Of a DNA stretch of 64,000 nucleotides, positions 51,271-59,745 are shown piece by piece. Location of the stretch: NCBI GenBank assembly GCA_047973225.1, contig JBKEBQ010000035.1, forward strand, positions 1-64,000, in the 5' to 3' direction. Source of the DNA: JBKEBQ01 sp047973225. Lineage in GTDB: Bacteria; Bacillota_I; Bacilli_A; Erysipelotrichales; Erysipelotrichaceae. A program made the translations under genes and the position numbers. The notes beneath the pieces are model-generated. The model was not told the origin of the DNA, ran no database searches, and saw nothing but the letters and a program-made list of their open reading frames with translations. Each line of letters opens with the position of its first letter. Positions within the stretch are counted from its first letter, which is position 1.

Positions 51271-52425
51271 ATGTCATTATTAAATGAAATCACCGTTTTA
51301 GATTTTAGTCAATTTCTAGCAGGACCTTCTTGTGCATTGCGCTTGGCTGACTTGGGAGCTCGTGTTATTAAAATTGAGCGTCCCAAGGTTGGTGATAGTT
51401 CTCGGCATTTGGTCCTCAAAAAACAAAAAGTTGGCGACAACAGCCTTTTATTTCATACAATTAATCGCAATAAAGAAAGTATCGCTTTGAACTTAAAGGA
51501 CGAAAAAGATAAAAAAATAGCTTTAGCATTAGTCAAAAAAGCTGATGTTCTCATCGAAAACAATCGACCAGGCATCATGAAAAAGCTAGGTCTAGATTAT
51601 GAAACATTAAAAATCTTAAATCCTAGACTTATTTATGGCACTGTCACGGGATATGGAATCGCAAAGAGCTTAGATAAAAAACCTGGTCAAGATTTGCTTG
51701 CCCAATCAATGTCTGGACTTACCTTTCTTAATGGTAATTTCGATCAACCGCCCACGCCATTTGCCTTATCCATTGCAGATTCATTTTCTGGCATTCATTT
51801 AGCCGAGGGAATCTTAAGCTGTTTGATTAAGCGTAACAAGACAAACCTCGGCTCTAGAGTGGAAGTGAGTTTATTGGAATCGGCAATTTCTTTGCAATTT
51901 GAAGTGCTTACCTCATATTTTAATGATGGTCAACAATTGCCGAGGCGCTCAAAAATAAACAATGCACATGCCTATTTATCTGCACCTTATGGTATTTATA
52001 AAACAAAAGATAGTTACATATCAATTGCGATGGGTTCTTTGACGACATTAGCTGAGATCCTTTCGTTACCAGAATTAATCGCTTATGATAAGAATCAATT
52101 AGCTTTTTCAGCAAGAGATGAAATCAAAGAAATCATTGCAAATACATTAAAAGAAAAAACAACCAATGTTTGGATAGAGAAATTGCAAGTAGGAGGATAT
52201 TGGGCAGCTCCAGTCTATAATTGGAAAGAATTAATACAACAAAAAGGCTTTTCTTCTTTAGCTTTTGATTTTCAAATGCCTACTACCGACGGAACCATCC
52301 ATATGACAAATTGTCCAATTCGTGTCAATGGGAAAAGAAATGTATCATTAAAACCAGCACCATTATTGAATCAAGACCATGAGAAGATCTTGCGTGAATT
52401 ACAAGGAGAAACAAACTATGATTAA
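51271..52425 (+). CDS. Type III CoA-transferase (CaiB/BaiF), first copy
   Basis: 384 residues. The motifs of the Frc/CaiB family are present: DFSQFLAGPSCALRLADLGARVIKIE, then GQDLLAQSMSGL, where Asp141 is the expected catalytic residue that forms the acyl anhydride. The family moves CoA between carboxylic acids without ATP. The second copy is a paralogue, so a heterodimer or two separate acids is likely. Twelve bases follow the gene upstream. Confidence 0.9.
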   Translation: MSLLNEITVLDFSQFLAGPSCALRLADLGARVIKIERPKVGDSSRHLVLKKQKVGDNSLLFHTINRNKESIALNLKDEKDKKIALALVKKADVLIENNRPGIMKKLGLDYETLKILNPRLIYGTVTGYGIAKSLDKKPGQDLLAQSMSGLTFLNGNFDQPPTPFALSIADSFSGIHLAEGILSCLIKRNKTNLGSRVEVSLLESAISLQFEVLTSYFNDGQQLPRRSKINNAHAYLSAPYGIYKTKDSYISIAMGSLTTLAEILSLPELIAYDKNQLAFSARDEIKEIIANTLKEKTTNVWIEKLQVGGYWAAPVYNWKELIQQKGFSSLAFDFQMPTTDGTIHMTNCPIRVNGKRNVSLKPAPLLNQDHEKILRELQGETNYD

Positions 52426-53566
52426 GCCACTAGAAGGAATTCGTGTATTAGAATGTTGTCAATTTCTTTCCGCACCATCACTTGGATTACGACTGGCTGA
52501 TTTAGGAGCTGAAGTAATTAAAATTGAAAAAAAAGGTAGTGGCGATATTTGCCGACAATTATATGTTTCAAATTTTAAAATAGATGATGACAGTTCTTTA
52601 TTTCATGCAATCAATCGAAACAAGTCCGGATTGGCGTTGGATTTAAAAACAGAAAAAGATCAACTTTTTTTTAAAGACTTAGTAAAAACTGCTGATGTTG
52701 TATTGGTAAATTTTCGTCCAAATGTCGCAAAAAAACTTGCATTAGATGCACCAAGCATTCATCAAGTTAATCCTAAAATTGTTTATGGTGAAATTACTGG
52801 ATATGGAAAAGATTCTCCCTGGAGTGATTTGCCAGGCCAAGATCTACTTGTTCAAGGTATGTCTGGTTTATGTTATTTAAATGGTGATCAAACTCAAGAT
52901 CCTCTTCCTTTTGGCTTATCGATTGCCGATATGGCAGCTGGAGAACACCTTTGTCAAGGTATCTTAGCGGGTATCTTTCATGCCCAACAAAGTGGATTGG
53001 GATGCGTTATCCAGACAGAATTGATAACTTCCCTGTTGGACTTGCAATTTGAATCATTTACAACATTTTTAAATAATGGCAATCAATTGCCTGTTCGTAG
53101 CAATTTCCATAATGCAAATCCTTATATCGATGCGCCTTATGGAATTTATGAAACAAAAAATGGATTTTTGGCCATTGCCATGTGCCCAATTGAACGTTTG
53201 GCTGAGCTTATTGAATACCCTGAACTCATTTCATTTATGAACAACCATAGCGTTGAACACGATAGTGATGAAATCAAACAAATGATACAAACAAAATTAC
53301 AAACTCAAACGGCGCAACATTGGCTATCTATTTTGGAACCTGCTGATGTTTGGTGTACAGAAGTGCTCGACTGGAACCAAATGCATCAGTCTGGTTTATT
53401 TGAAGAATTAAAAATGAAACAAGAGATTATGAGTAGTTCTAACACACACTTTTACACCACTCGATGTCCTATTCGCATTGATGGTGCATTATTTACTTCA
53501 CCAAAAGGAGCACCTACGCTTGGTGAAGATAACCAAAAATTTGGATATGAAAAGGAGCTAAAATAA
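52418..53566 (+). CDS. Type III CoA-transferase (CaiB/BaiF), second copy
   Basis: 382 residues, clearly homologous throughout to the first copy (LADLGAEVIKIEKKGSGDIC; GQDLLVQGMSGL with Asp142). The start at 52418 has AAGGAG upstream and overlaps the previous stop by eight bases; an upstream ATG at 52379 lies inside the previous gene. Tandem type III transferases forming heterodimers are known for benzylsuccinate and malate/citramalate. The acid used here is unknown. Confidence 0.9.
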   Translation: MIKPLEGIRVLECCQFLSAPSLGLRLADLGAEVIKIEKKGSGDICRQLYVSNFKIDDDSSLFHAINRNKSGLALDLKTEKDQLFFKDLVKTADVVLVNFRPNVAKKLALDAPSIHQVNPKIVYGEITGYGKDSPWSDLPGQDLLVQGMSGLCYLNGDQTQDPLPFGLSIADMAAGEHLCQGILAGIFHAQQSGLGCVIQTELITSLLDLQFESFTTFLNNGNQLPVRSNFHNANPYIDAPYGIYETKNGFLAIAMCPIERLAELIEYPELISFMNNHSVEHDSDEIKQMIQTKLQTQTAQHWLSILEPADVWCTEVLDWNQMHQSGLFEELKMKQEIMSSSNTHFYTTRCPIRIDGALFTSPKGAPTLGEDNQKFGYEKELK

Positions 53567-54009
53567 TGGAAAAGAAAATTTACTTTGAAGAATACGAATT
53601 AAACAGTGAAAGAGTTTCGTATGGACGAACGATAACAGAAACGGATATTGTTATGCACGCTGGGCAAACAGGTGATTTCTTTCCTCATCATATGGATGAA
53701 GAATGGTGCAAAACACAGCCTTTTGGACACCGAATCGCTCATGGAACATTGACGTTTAGCATCGCGGTGGGTATGACTGCCAATCTTATTAACCCCGTTG
53801 CTTTTTCTTATGGATATGAACATATGCGTTTTATCAAACCCGTATTTATCGGTGATACCCTTTATGTAACGACTACTATCTCTAAAAAAGAAGACCATCC
53901 AAAGAAAAAAAATATGGGCATCGTTTACGAAACACTTACCGTAAAAAACCAACACAAAGATGTTGTATTGGTTTGTGATCATTTGCTTTTGTGTCAGAAA
54001 AAAGCATAA
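53566..54009 (+). CDS. MaoC-like hot-dog hydratase/dehydratase
   Basis: 147 residues, one hot-dog domain. The (R)-specific hydratase motif is GQTGDFFPHHMDEEW (Asp and His of the D-x4-H catalytic pair) with GHRIAHGTLTFSIAVGM after it. Such enzymes add or remove water at C2-C3 of acyl-CoA thioesters. Following two CoA-transferases with a one-base overlap, it should work on their CoA product. This is the last gene of the rightward operon. Confidence 0.88.
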   Translation: MEKKIYFEEYELNSERVSYGRTITETDIVMHAGQTGDFFPHHMDEEWCKTQPFGHRIAHGTLTFSIAVGMTANLINPVAFSYGYEHMRFIKPVFIGDTLYVTTTISKKEDHPKKKNMGIVYETLTVKNQHKDVVLVCDHLLLCQKKA

Positions 54010-54030
54010 CTTTACCTTTTAAACAACTGA

Positions 54031-54076
54031 GAAATAAAAAGTTCAAAACTCACCTTTGTTTTGAACTTTTTATTTC
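54031..54076. terminator. Bidirectional terminator with 19-bp perfect stem
   Basis: GAAATAAAAAGTTCAAAAC (54031-54049) and its exact inverse (54058-54076) enclose an eight-base loop. It lies between the converging MaoC gene and iclR gene, serving both. Confidence 0.9.
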
Positions 54077-54108
54077 TTCACTCATAAGTCAAGCGAATCA
54101 TCATCTTT

Positions 54109-54864
54109 TTATAGTAATAATTCAAGTCGACTTTCTACATCTTTTTTACAAGTCACCATTAAAGCAATTGTTTTTTCCATATCAACAATTTTCATTTCAT
54201 CGTTAGAAAATGTACAACTGAATGAGGCAATTGCTCGCCCATTTTGAAAAATAGGCATGGCAATACAATTGGACATTTCACTAGCTTCTTGATATTCAAT
54301 CGCATATCCATTGGTACGAACTTTTTGAATTTCCTCTATCAATGCATCAATATCGATTTTTGAATTTTGTGTCAACCGTATCCACGGAATATTTTTATAC
54401 AATTTACGAATTTCTACATCACTGTATTGAGAAAGTAAGGTTTTCCCTATCGCCGTGCAATTCGCAGGTAAGCGTCCACCTATTTGTTTCATTAAAGAAT
54501 AATTATCAAAATATTCGCTTCTCGCTAAATAAATAACTTCTGTTCCATCCAGTATTCCTGCATGCGATGTTGTCCGCACTTTTTTAGACAATTCGTTGGT
54601 TAAGCGTTTTAACTCTTGAATTAAGTCCCCACTCCCAATGAAACTAGCTGCTAACTTGATCAAATTAGTACTTGCCACATATTTTTTTGTATTTTCATTA
54701 AATGATACATAATCATTTTCAACAAGTTCTTGAATTAGACTAAATGTTGAACTTTTTGCCGTACTTAAAATTTTTTGAATTTCTGAAAAACTCAATCCCT
54801 TCGAATGATGTGCTATCGCTTCCAACAAGCGTAATGTTCGTTCTGCTGATTTAACTTTTGCCAT
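54109..54864 (-). CDS. IclR family transcriptional regulator
   Basis: 251 residues. N-terminal winged helix (SAERTLRLLEAIAHHSKGLS, then TAKSSTFSLIQELVENDYVS) and a C-terminal GAF-like effector domain with LPANCTAIGKTLLS and ECSNCIAMPI-like positions (MSNCIAMPIFQNG). IclR proteins sense sugar acids or aromatic acids. It is two bases downstream of gntR, so both come from the same message. It probably controls one of the two catabolic arms. Confidence 0.9.
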   Translation of the reverse strand: MAKVKSAERTLRLLEAIAHHSKGLSFSEIQKILSTAKSSTFSLIQELVENDYVSFNENTKKYVASTNLIKLAASFIGSGDLIQELKRLTNELSKKVRTTSHAGILDGTEVIYLARSEYFDNYSLMKQIGGRLPANCTAIGKTLLSQYSDVEIRKLYKNIPWIRLTQNSKIDIDALIEEIQKVRTNGYAIEYQEASEMSNCIAMPIFQNGRAIASFSCTFSNDEMKIVDMEKTIALMVTCKKDVESRLELLL

Positions 54865-54866
54865 AC

Positions 54867-55577
54867 TTATCTCCTAACTGTTTTTGACATCGTATCAAGA
54901 TATTGCTTCGATTTATTATAAAACTCATTTAATGAATATATCAGTTTTTTCCGATCTCTTTCCACAAAAGCGCACTCAATTTTTTTTCGATAATGTGTAC
55001 TATTTTCAATGGCACCTGGAACTTTTAAAATCTCAAGAGAACTTTCCCTTCTAAGTAAAACAATGGTTTGCATGAGCTGTTCCATAATTTTACTTCCACA
55101 AATATTTCCCATAAATAAATCAAAAGTTTCTATCGATGTATTATATTCTTCAACAGACGTTGTATCGGTTGTTATCGCCATCATATTTTGGGTTATCATT
55201 TCCAACTGTTCCAAATCTTTTTTTGTTACATTTTCAAATGCTAATTTCAAAACATCTGCTTCAATAAGTTTTCTAGCATGATATAAATCATCTCGATTAT
55301 GTAACTCTCTTTGAAATATCCATGATATCGAATTTTCTGGTATTGGTTGTTCCTTTGTTGAAACAAAAGTTCCATCACTTGGCCTTATCGTCACCAAACC
55401 AATTAAAGATAGTGCCCGCAAAGCTTCTCTAACCTGTCCTCTCGTTGTTCCAAGTTCGATTGCTAAAGAGCGCTCACTTGGCAATCTTTTTCCTTCTTCC
55501 CATTCTTTTGAAATAATTTTATTTGCAAATTGATGCATTATTTTTTCTGATTGTGTTATTTTTTTTTCAATAGTCAC
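54867..55577 (-). CDS. GntR/FadR-family regulator
   Basis: 236 residues. Winged helix around WEEGKRLPSERSLAIELGTTRGQVREAL-type positions, followed by an FCD effector domain with YHARKLIEADVLKLA. FCD regulators bind carboxylic acids such as hexuronates, lactate or glycolate. The start is a GTG at 55577 whose AAAGGG site lies about 14 bases away. The palindrome 25 bases upstream indicates autoregulation. Confidence 0.88.
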   Translation of the reverse strand: MTIEKKITQSEKIMHQFANKIISKEWEEGKRLPSERSLAIELGTTRGQVREALRALSLIGLVTIRPSDGTFVSTKEQPIPENSISWIFQRELHNRDDLYHARKLIEADVLKLAFENVTKKDLEQLEMITQNMMAITTDTTSVEEYNTSIETFDLFMGNICGSKIMEQLMQTIVLLRRESSLEILKVPGAIENSTHYRKKIECAFVERDRKKLIYSLNEFYNKSKQYLDTMSKTVRR

Positions 55578-55601
55578 TTTTATTTTTCAACCCTTTCTAA
55601 G

Positions 55602-55617
55602 GTTCTTATATAAGAAC
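55602..55617. promoter_or_regulatory. Operator for the GntR regulator (gene copy)
   Basis: GTTCTTATATAAGAAC, a perfect 16-base palindrome, ahead of the gntR-iclR pair. The copy at 49887 differs by one base. FadR-type regulators bind such short symmetrical sites. Confidence 0.8.
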
Positions 55618-55783
55618 TTAATTTATTTTATCACATCAAAAATAAAAGAAAAGAACTTTATCAGCAAAAACTCATAATTATACACTATTCCCTTCCTCTT
55701 ATTCCCTCACTTCTTTCCTTTTCCATACAACAGTTAAGCTTTCTGATGTTTTTTAATTCTTGAAAAGCCACTTTTCTCTATTA

Positions 55784-55818
55784 ATAAAAACGAAGTCTTG
55801 AGACTTCGTTTTTATTTA
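55784..55818 (-). terminator. Terminator after ldh
   Basis: AATAAAAACGAAGTC pairs perfectly with GACTTCGTTTTTATT around a TTGA loop, just beyond the ldh stop. Confidence 0.9.
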
Positions 55819-55829
55819 GCGACACGCAT

Positions 55830-56795
55830 CTATGCTTCCTTAAGAATCGGATCCACAACCTCATCAATCACTTTCTGAATGCTGTCTACAGAATTTTTAA
55901 ACTTTCGCTTATCCACCGCATTCAGTTTTAATTTCACAATACTACGTACACCATCTCTTGAAAGAATGGCTGGTGTACCGATATACACTCCATCATATCC
56001 ATATTCCCCATTTTGATATGCCGATATCGTAACGATAGAATCTTCATTGTTTAAAATAACCGCCACCAAATGATCCAAGGACAATCCAATACCATAATAT
56101 GTTGCCTTCTTCTTCTCAATAATTTCATAAGCAGCATCGCGAACTTCATCGTATAAGTTTAATACTTCACTCAAATATTTATTGTTTTCCTCCACATATT
56201 CCAGTAAGCATTTCGTGCCAACATATGTATTGGTCCAGGATACAAAACTAGAATCCCCATGTTCCCCCAACACATTCACATGGACGCTTGTTGGGTTAAT
56301 ATCCAAATATTGGCCAATCATATAACGCAACCTTGCTGTGTCCAACATTGTTCCAGACCCAAATACTTTCTTGGCTTCAAACCCAGTCACTTTCTGCACA
56401 ACATATGTCATAATATCCACAGGATTACTTGCAACAACAATCACACCGCCAAAACCACTTTGTTTGATGTTTTCGGCAATGCCTTGCATAATGCGTGTAT
56501 TGACCGCCGTTAGTTCCAGCCTTGTTTGCCCTGGTTTTTGCGCTGCACCTGCTGTAATAACAATAATATTGGCATCTTTACAATCGCTATAATCTCCTGC
56601 TTTGATCACCATTTTACTATTTGTGGCAAAAGGCAACCCATGTGATAAATCCATGGCTTCTCCTTGTGCTTTATCATGATTAACGTCAATTAATAATAAT
56701 TCGTCAATGCCTCTTTGATTAAGCAAACTATAGGCCATACTCATGCCAACCAAACCCGTACCAATTAATACTACTTTACGTTTTTCTGTTTTCAT
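55830..56795 (-). CDS. ldh: L-lactate dehydrogenase
   Basis: 321 residues. Reduces pyruvate to L-lactate with NADH. Rossmann motif GTGLVG (12-17), Gln90 in GQTRLEL (Gln marks lactate over malate dehydrogenases), VASNPVDIMTYV and active-site His179 in LGEHGDSSFVSW. It is monocistronic, with its own terminator. Its product could leave through the L-lactate permease encoded at 38227. Confidence 0.95.
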   Translation of the reverse strand: MKTEKRKVVLIGTGLVGMSMAYSLLNQRGIDELLLIDVNHDKAQGEAMDLSHGLPFATNSKMVIKAGDYSDCKDANIIVITAGAAQKPGQTRLELTAVNTRIMQGIAENIKQSGFGGVIVVASNPVDIMTYVVQKVTGFEAKKVFGSGTMLDTARLRYMIGQYLDINPTSVHVNVLGEHGDSSFVSWTNTYVGTKCLLEYVEENNKYLSEVLNLYDEVRDAAYEIIEKKKATYYGIGLSLDHLVAVILNNEDSIVTISAYQNGEYGYDGVYIGTPAILSRDGVRSIVKLKLNAVDKRKFKNSVDSIQKVIDEVVDPILKEA

Positions 56796-56884
56796 TAAAC
56801 GATACCTCCTCTTCTATGCCCTAAGCATACTATGATTATTCACAATGCACTAGTTATATACCCTCGATTTATTTAAGTACAATA

Positions 56885-56893
56885 TGGTATAAT
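56885..56893 (+). promoter_or_regulatory. Extended -10 for the HAD phosphatase gene
   Basis: TGGTATAAT, with TG one base before TATAAT, 25 bases before the ATG. No good -35 is seen. The same sequence lies before murI. Confidence 0.5.
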
Positions 56894-56917
56894 AAAAACA
56901 TTGATTGAGGTATTAAC

Positions 56918-57745
56918 ATGTATAAATTATTAGCTTTAGATTTAGATGAAACTTTATTTAATTCACAACATAAAGTTAGTGAAAAAAACAAACTTGCCAT
57001 TGCACAAGCAAGAGCAAAAGGTGTAAAAATTGTGCCTTGTAGTGGACGAGGTCCTGGCTTTTTAGGAACATTATATGATGACTTAGATATTCATAAGGAC
57101 AACGAATATAGCATTTTGTGTAATGGAGCTATTGTCATTGAAAACAAAAGTGGAAACATCATTAGCTCTTCTCCCCTTAGCTATGATAAGGCTGTAGAAT
57201 TATTTCACTTCGGAATTAAAAAAGACCTTTGTGTACAAGTGTTTACACCTGAAAAAATATATGTTTATAAAATTGATGAAAATGAGAGGAAAAGAATTCA
57301 AGGTTTTGGTGATAATATTGTTTTTAAAGACGATTTAGATACTCTTTGCTTCAAAGGTAAAACAATTATGAAAGTCCTTTTTGAAAGACCAAACTCATTA
57401 ACGTATTTGCGCTCTTTAGAGGCGGAATTACAACCTTTAACCAATCATCACATCACCATCTCTTTTTCAAGTGATCGATACTTGGAACTAAACGCTTTGG
57501 GTGTGCATAAAGGAACGGGGCTTTTGGCACTTGCAAAACATTTACAAATTGATATTTCACAAACGATTGGCGTTGGCGACAATTATAATGATCTAGGACT
57601 AATCAAAGATGCTGGACTTGGTATTGCAGTACAAAATGCAATTGATCCGATAAAAAATATTGCCGATGTCACAACAAAAGCAACCCATAATGAAAATGCA
57701 ATTGCTGAAGTTATTGATGATTATATTTTAAACACTAAAGGATAA
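56918..57745 (+). CDS. Cof-type HAD phosphatase
   Basis: 275 residues. Motif I LALDLDETLFNSQHK (nucleophile Asp7), motif II Ser/Gly in VPCSGRG, and motif III/IV GVGDNYNDLGLIKDAGLGIAV. The insert between motifs makes it subclass IIB (Cof family), which dephosphorylates small sugar phosphates or cofactors; the substrate cannot be told. GAGGT precedes the ATG. Confidence 0.92.
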   Translation: MYKLLALDLDETLFNSQHKVSEKNKLAIAQARAKGVKIVPCSGRGPGFLGTLYDDLDIHKDNEYSILCNGAIVIENKSGNIISSSPLSYDKAVELFHFGIKKDLCVQVFTPEKIYVYKIDENERKRIQGFGDNIVFKDDLDTLCFKGKTIMKVLFERPNSLTYLRSLEAELQPLTNHHITISFSSDRYLELNALGVHKGTGLLALAKHLQIDISQTIGVGDNYNDLGLIKDAGLGIAVQNAIDPIKNIADVTTKATHNENAIAEVIDDYILNTKG

Positions 57746-57747
57746 CT

Positions 57748-58353
57748 ATGTTAGATAAAACACTACCCTATTACCATATCATTATGAAGGCAAACGCTGC
57801 CCACATCCAGACCCTTTCACCAATAAACTTACCTTCTGGATATACATATAAAATGTATGAGGCGGGAGATGAAAAACACTGGATTCATTTGGAATATAGT
57901 GTGCAAGAATTTTCGAGTGAACAAGATGCACAAGCATACTTTACGCGTGTGTTTTTACCTTATAAAGAAATTTTACCAGAACGCATGTGTTTTATCTTAG
58001 ACCCACAAGGTTTCTATGTAGCCACGGCTACTGCTTGGTTTAAAGAAGATGCGCTACATCGTTATGCTGTTTTGCATTGGGTTTCTACATCACCAAAAAG
58101 ACAAGGACAAGGTTTGGGAGAAGCTATTGTTGTATATGCTTTATCAAAATTTAAAACATTAGAAAAAGAAAAAGAAATCTTTTTACATACGCAAAGTTAT
58201 AGCTATAAAGCCGTTGCTCTTTATGCAAAATTAGGATTTAAAATCACAAAAACACCTCTGCTTAAGCAAACCAGTGATCCTCGAGTAATGCCCTTATTGA
58301 AGAAATTATTGAAACCTAGCATCTATCACTTACTAAAAGAAACGGAACAATAA
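57748..58353 (+). CDS. GNAT family N-acetyltransferase
   Basis: 201 residues. The acetyl-CoA pyrophosphate loop is VSTSPKRQGQGLGEAIVVY and the C-terminal LYAKLGFKITKT strand is conserved. It starts three bases after the HAD gene, so both share one message. Acceptor unknown. Confidence 0.82.
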   Translation: MLDKTLPYYHIIMKANAAHIQTLSPINLPSGYTYKMYEAGDEKHWIHLEYSVQEFSSEQDAQAYFTRVFLPYKEILPERMCFILDPQGFYVATATAWFKEDALHRYAVLHWVSTSPKRQGQGLGEAIVVYALSKFKTLEKEKEIFLHTQSYSYKAVALYAKLGFKITKTPLLKQTSDPRVMPLLKKLLKPSIYHLLKETEQ

Positions 58354-58372
58354 AGTTCCTTTTTATATTATA

Positions 58373-58381
58373 TGGTATAAT
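58373..58381 (+). promoter_or_regulatory. Extended -10 for murI
   Basis: TGGTATAAT about 20 bases before the murI ATG, the same sequence as before the HAD gene, giving murI its own start. Confidence 0.5.
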
Positions 58382-58402
58382 AACTGTGTTTGAGGTGATG
58401 AT

Positions 58403-59164
58403 ATGTCTATAAAAAATGCTTCGATTGCAATCTTTGACTCAGGTTTGGGCGGCATTAGTGTATTACGTGAATGTATGCAATTACTACCAAATGAACATTT
58501 CCTATATTTTGGAGATTCTATAAATGCACCCTATGGAACAAAAGATAAAAAACAAATTCTTGATCATTGTTTTTCAATCTGTAATTTTTTTATGGAAAAA
58601 CAGGTAAAAGCAATTGTGGTTGCATGTAACACCGCAACCAGTGTTGCCATTGATGCCTTAAGACAACGTTATCCTATTCCCATTATTGGTATGGAACCTG
58701 CTTTAAAGCTTGCGGCTCATAATCAAAAAAAGAAAAATATCATTGTTATGGCTACCCCCTTAACTTTAAAAGAAAAAAAGTTTGCCAAACTGATGAAGCA
58801 ATACGAAACAAACAACAATATTATAAAAATGCCTTGCCCTCACTTTGTGGATATTATCGAACAAGACATGGATCATAAACAACTTCACGTAAATGCCCAA
58901 ATCGATGCATATTCTCATCTCATTAAAAATATTGATAGTATTGTTTTAGGATGCACCCACTTTCTTTTTTTAAAAAAAGAAATTCAACATTATTTTGATA
59001 ATAATATTGTGATCTTTGATGGTAATCTTGGCACTGCTAGAAATTTAAAAGCCATTTTAGAATCTAAAAATTTACTTAGCCATCATACTGGTGGCGTTCA
59101 AATATATAATTCAGATGTGTCAAAAATAAAACTTAGTAAAAAGTTAGCAGGTGTGAAAGTTTAA
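58403..59164 (+). CDS. murI: Glutamate racemase
   Basis: 253 residues. Makes D-glutamate for peptidoglycan. Both catalytic cysteines are present: Cys75 in VACNTATS and Cys184 in LGCTHF, with FDSGLGGISVL at residues 11-21 and FGDSINAPYG. GAGGTGATG-type site before the ATG. Confidence 0.96.
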   Translation: MSIKNASIAIFDSGLGGISVLRECMQLLPNEHFLYFGDSINAPYGTKDKKQILDHCFSICNFFMEKQVKAIVVACNTATSVAIDALRQRYPIPIIGMEPALKLAAHNQKKKNIIVMATPLTLKEKKFAKLMKQYETNNNIIKMPCPHFVDIIEQDMDHKQLHVNAQIDAYSHLIKNIDSIVLGCTHFLFLKKEIQHYFDNNIVIFDGNLGTARNLKAILESKNLLSHHTGGVQIYNSDVSKIKLSKKLAGVKV

Positions 59165-59745
59165 ATACCACCCTGTTTTTTTTATGTTATAAAGAAATTA
59201 CAAAAAATATACCTATTTTCATACTATTTCTATAAAACACAAAGTAGCGAATGTCGGTTGCTATTTTTGAAGTACATCTCTTTTCAATGAGTTCGCTAAA
59301 AGTGAAATCATTGAAACCGTATATTTCCCGTTTCTGATATCCACCGCTAAGTATTCTCTTCTCTCCTATCCAAAAAACTTTTGGAACTTTCTATAATACT
59401 ACAAACAGCACATCTATTTCTGTCTTTTCTTCATCCCTTAAACTTTAACCTTTTTTATCAAAATGGAACCTTTTGTTGATTTCTAACATCTAAATAATAG
59501 AGGCGTATATGGATAATCCATAATATTTGGATAAACGCACATCATTTTAAAAACTTTAAATGTTTTCACTTGTTAAATGTTTAAAGTTTTTGTTGCATAT
59601 ACATAAACCTCTTATGCATTGGTTTACTATAAAGTAGCAAGGAAGCTAACATGTGGTTTATCATGTTCGTTATATAAATATTCTTGATGGGAGGTGAAAA
59701 AAAAAGACTTAAAAGTAGCATTACAAAAAGAGAGGAAGATGAAAA
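59165..59745. other. Intergenic stretch before the GH20 gene
   Basis: No gene. A hairpin that may end the murI transcript is at 59550-59596. A frame at 59694-59876 that starts with Lys-rich codons overlaps the GH20 start and is not credited. Confidence 0.5.
59550..59596 (+). terminator. Possible terminator before the GH20 gene
   Basis: AAAAACTTTAAA (59550-59561) and TTTAAAGTTTTT (59581-59592) pair, loop 19 bases. It is 385 bases after murI. Confidence 0.45.
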
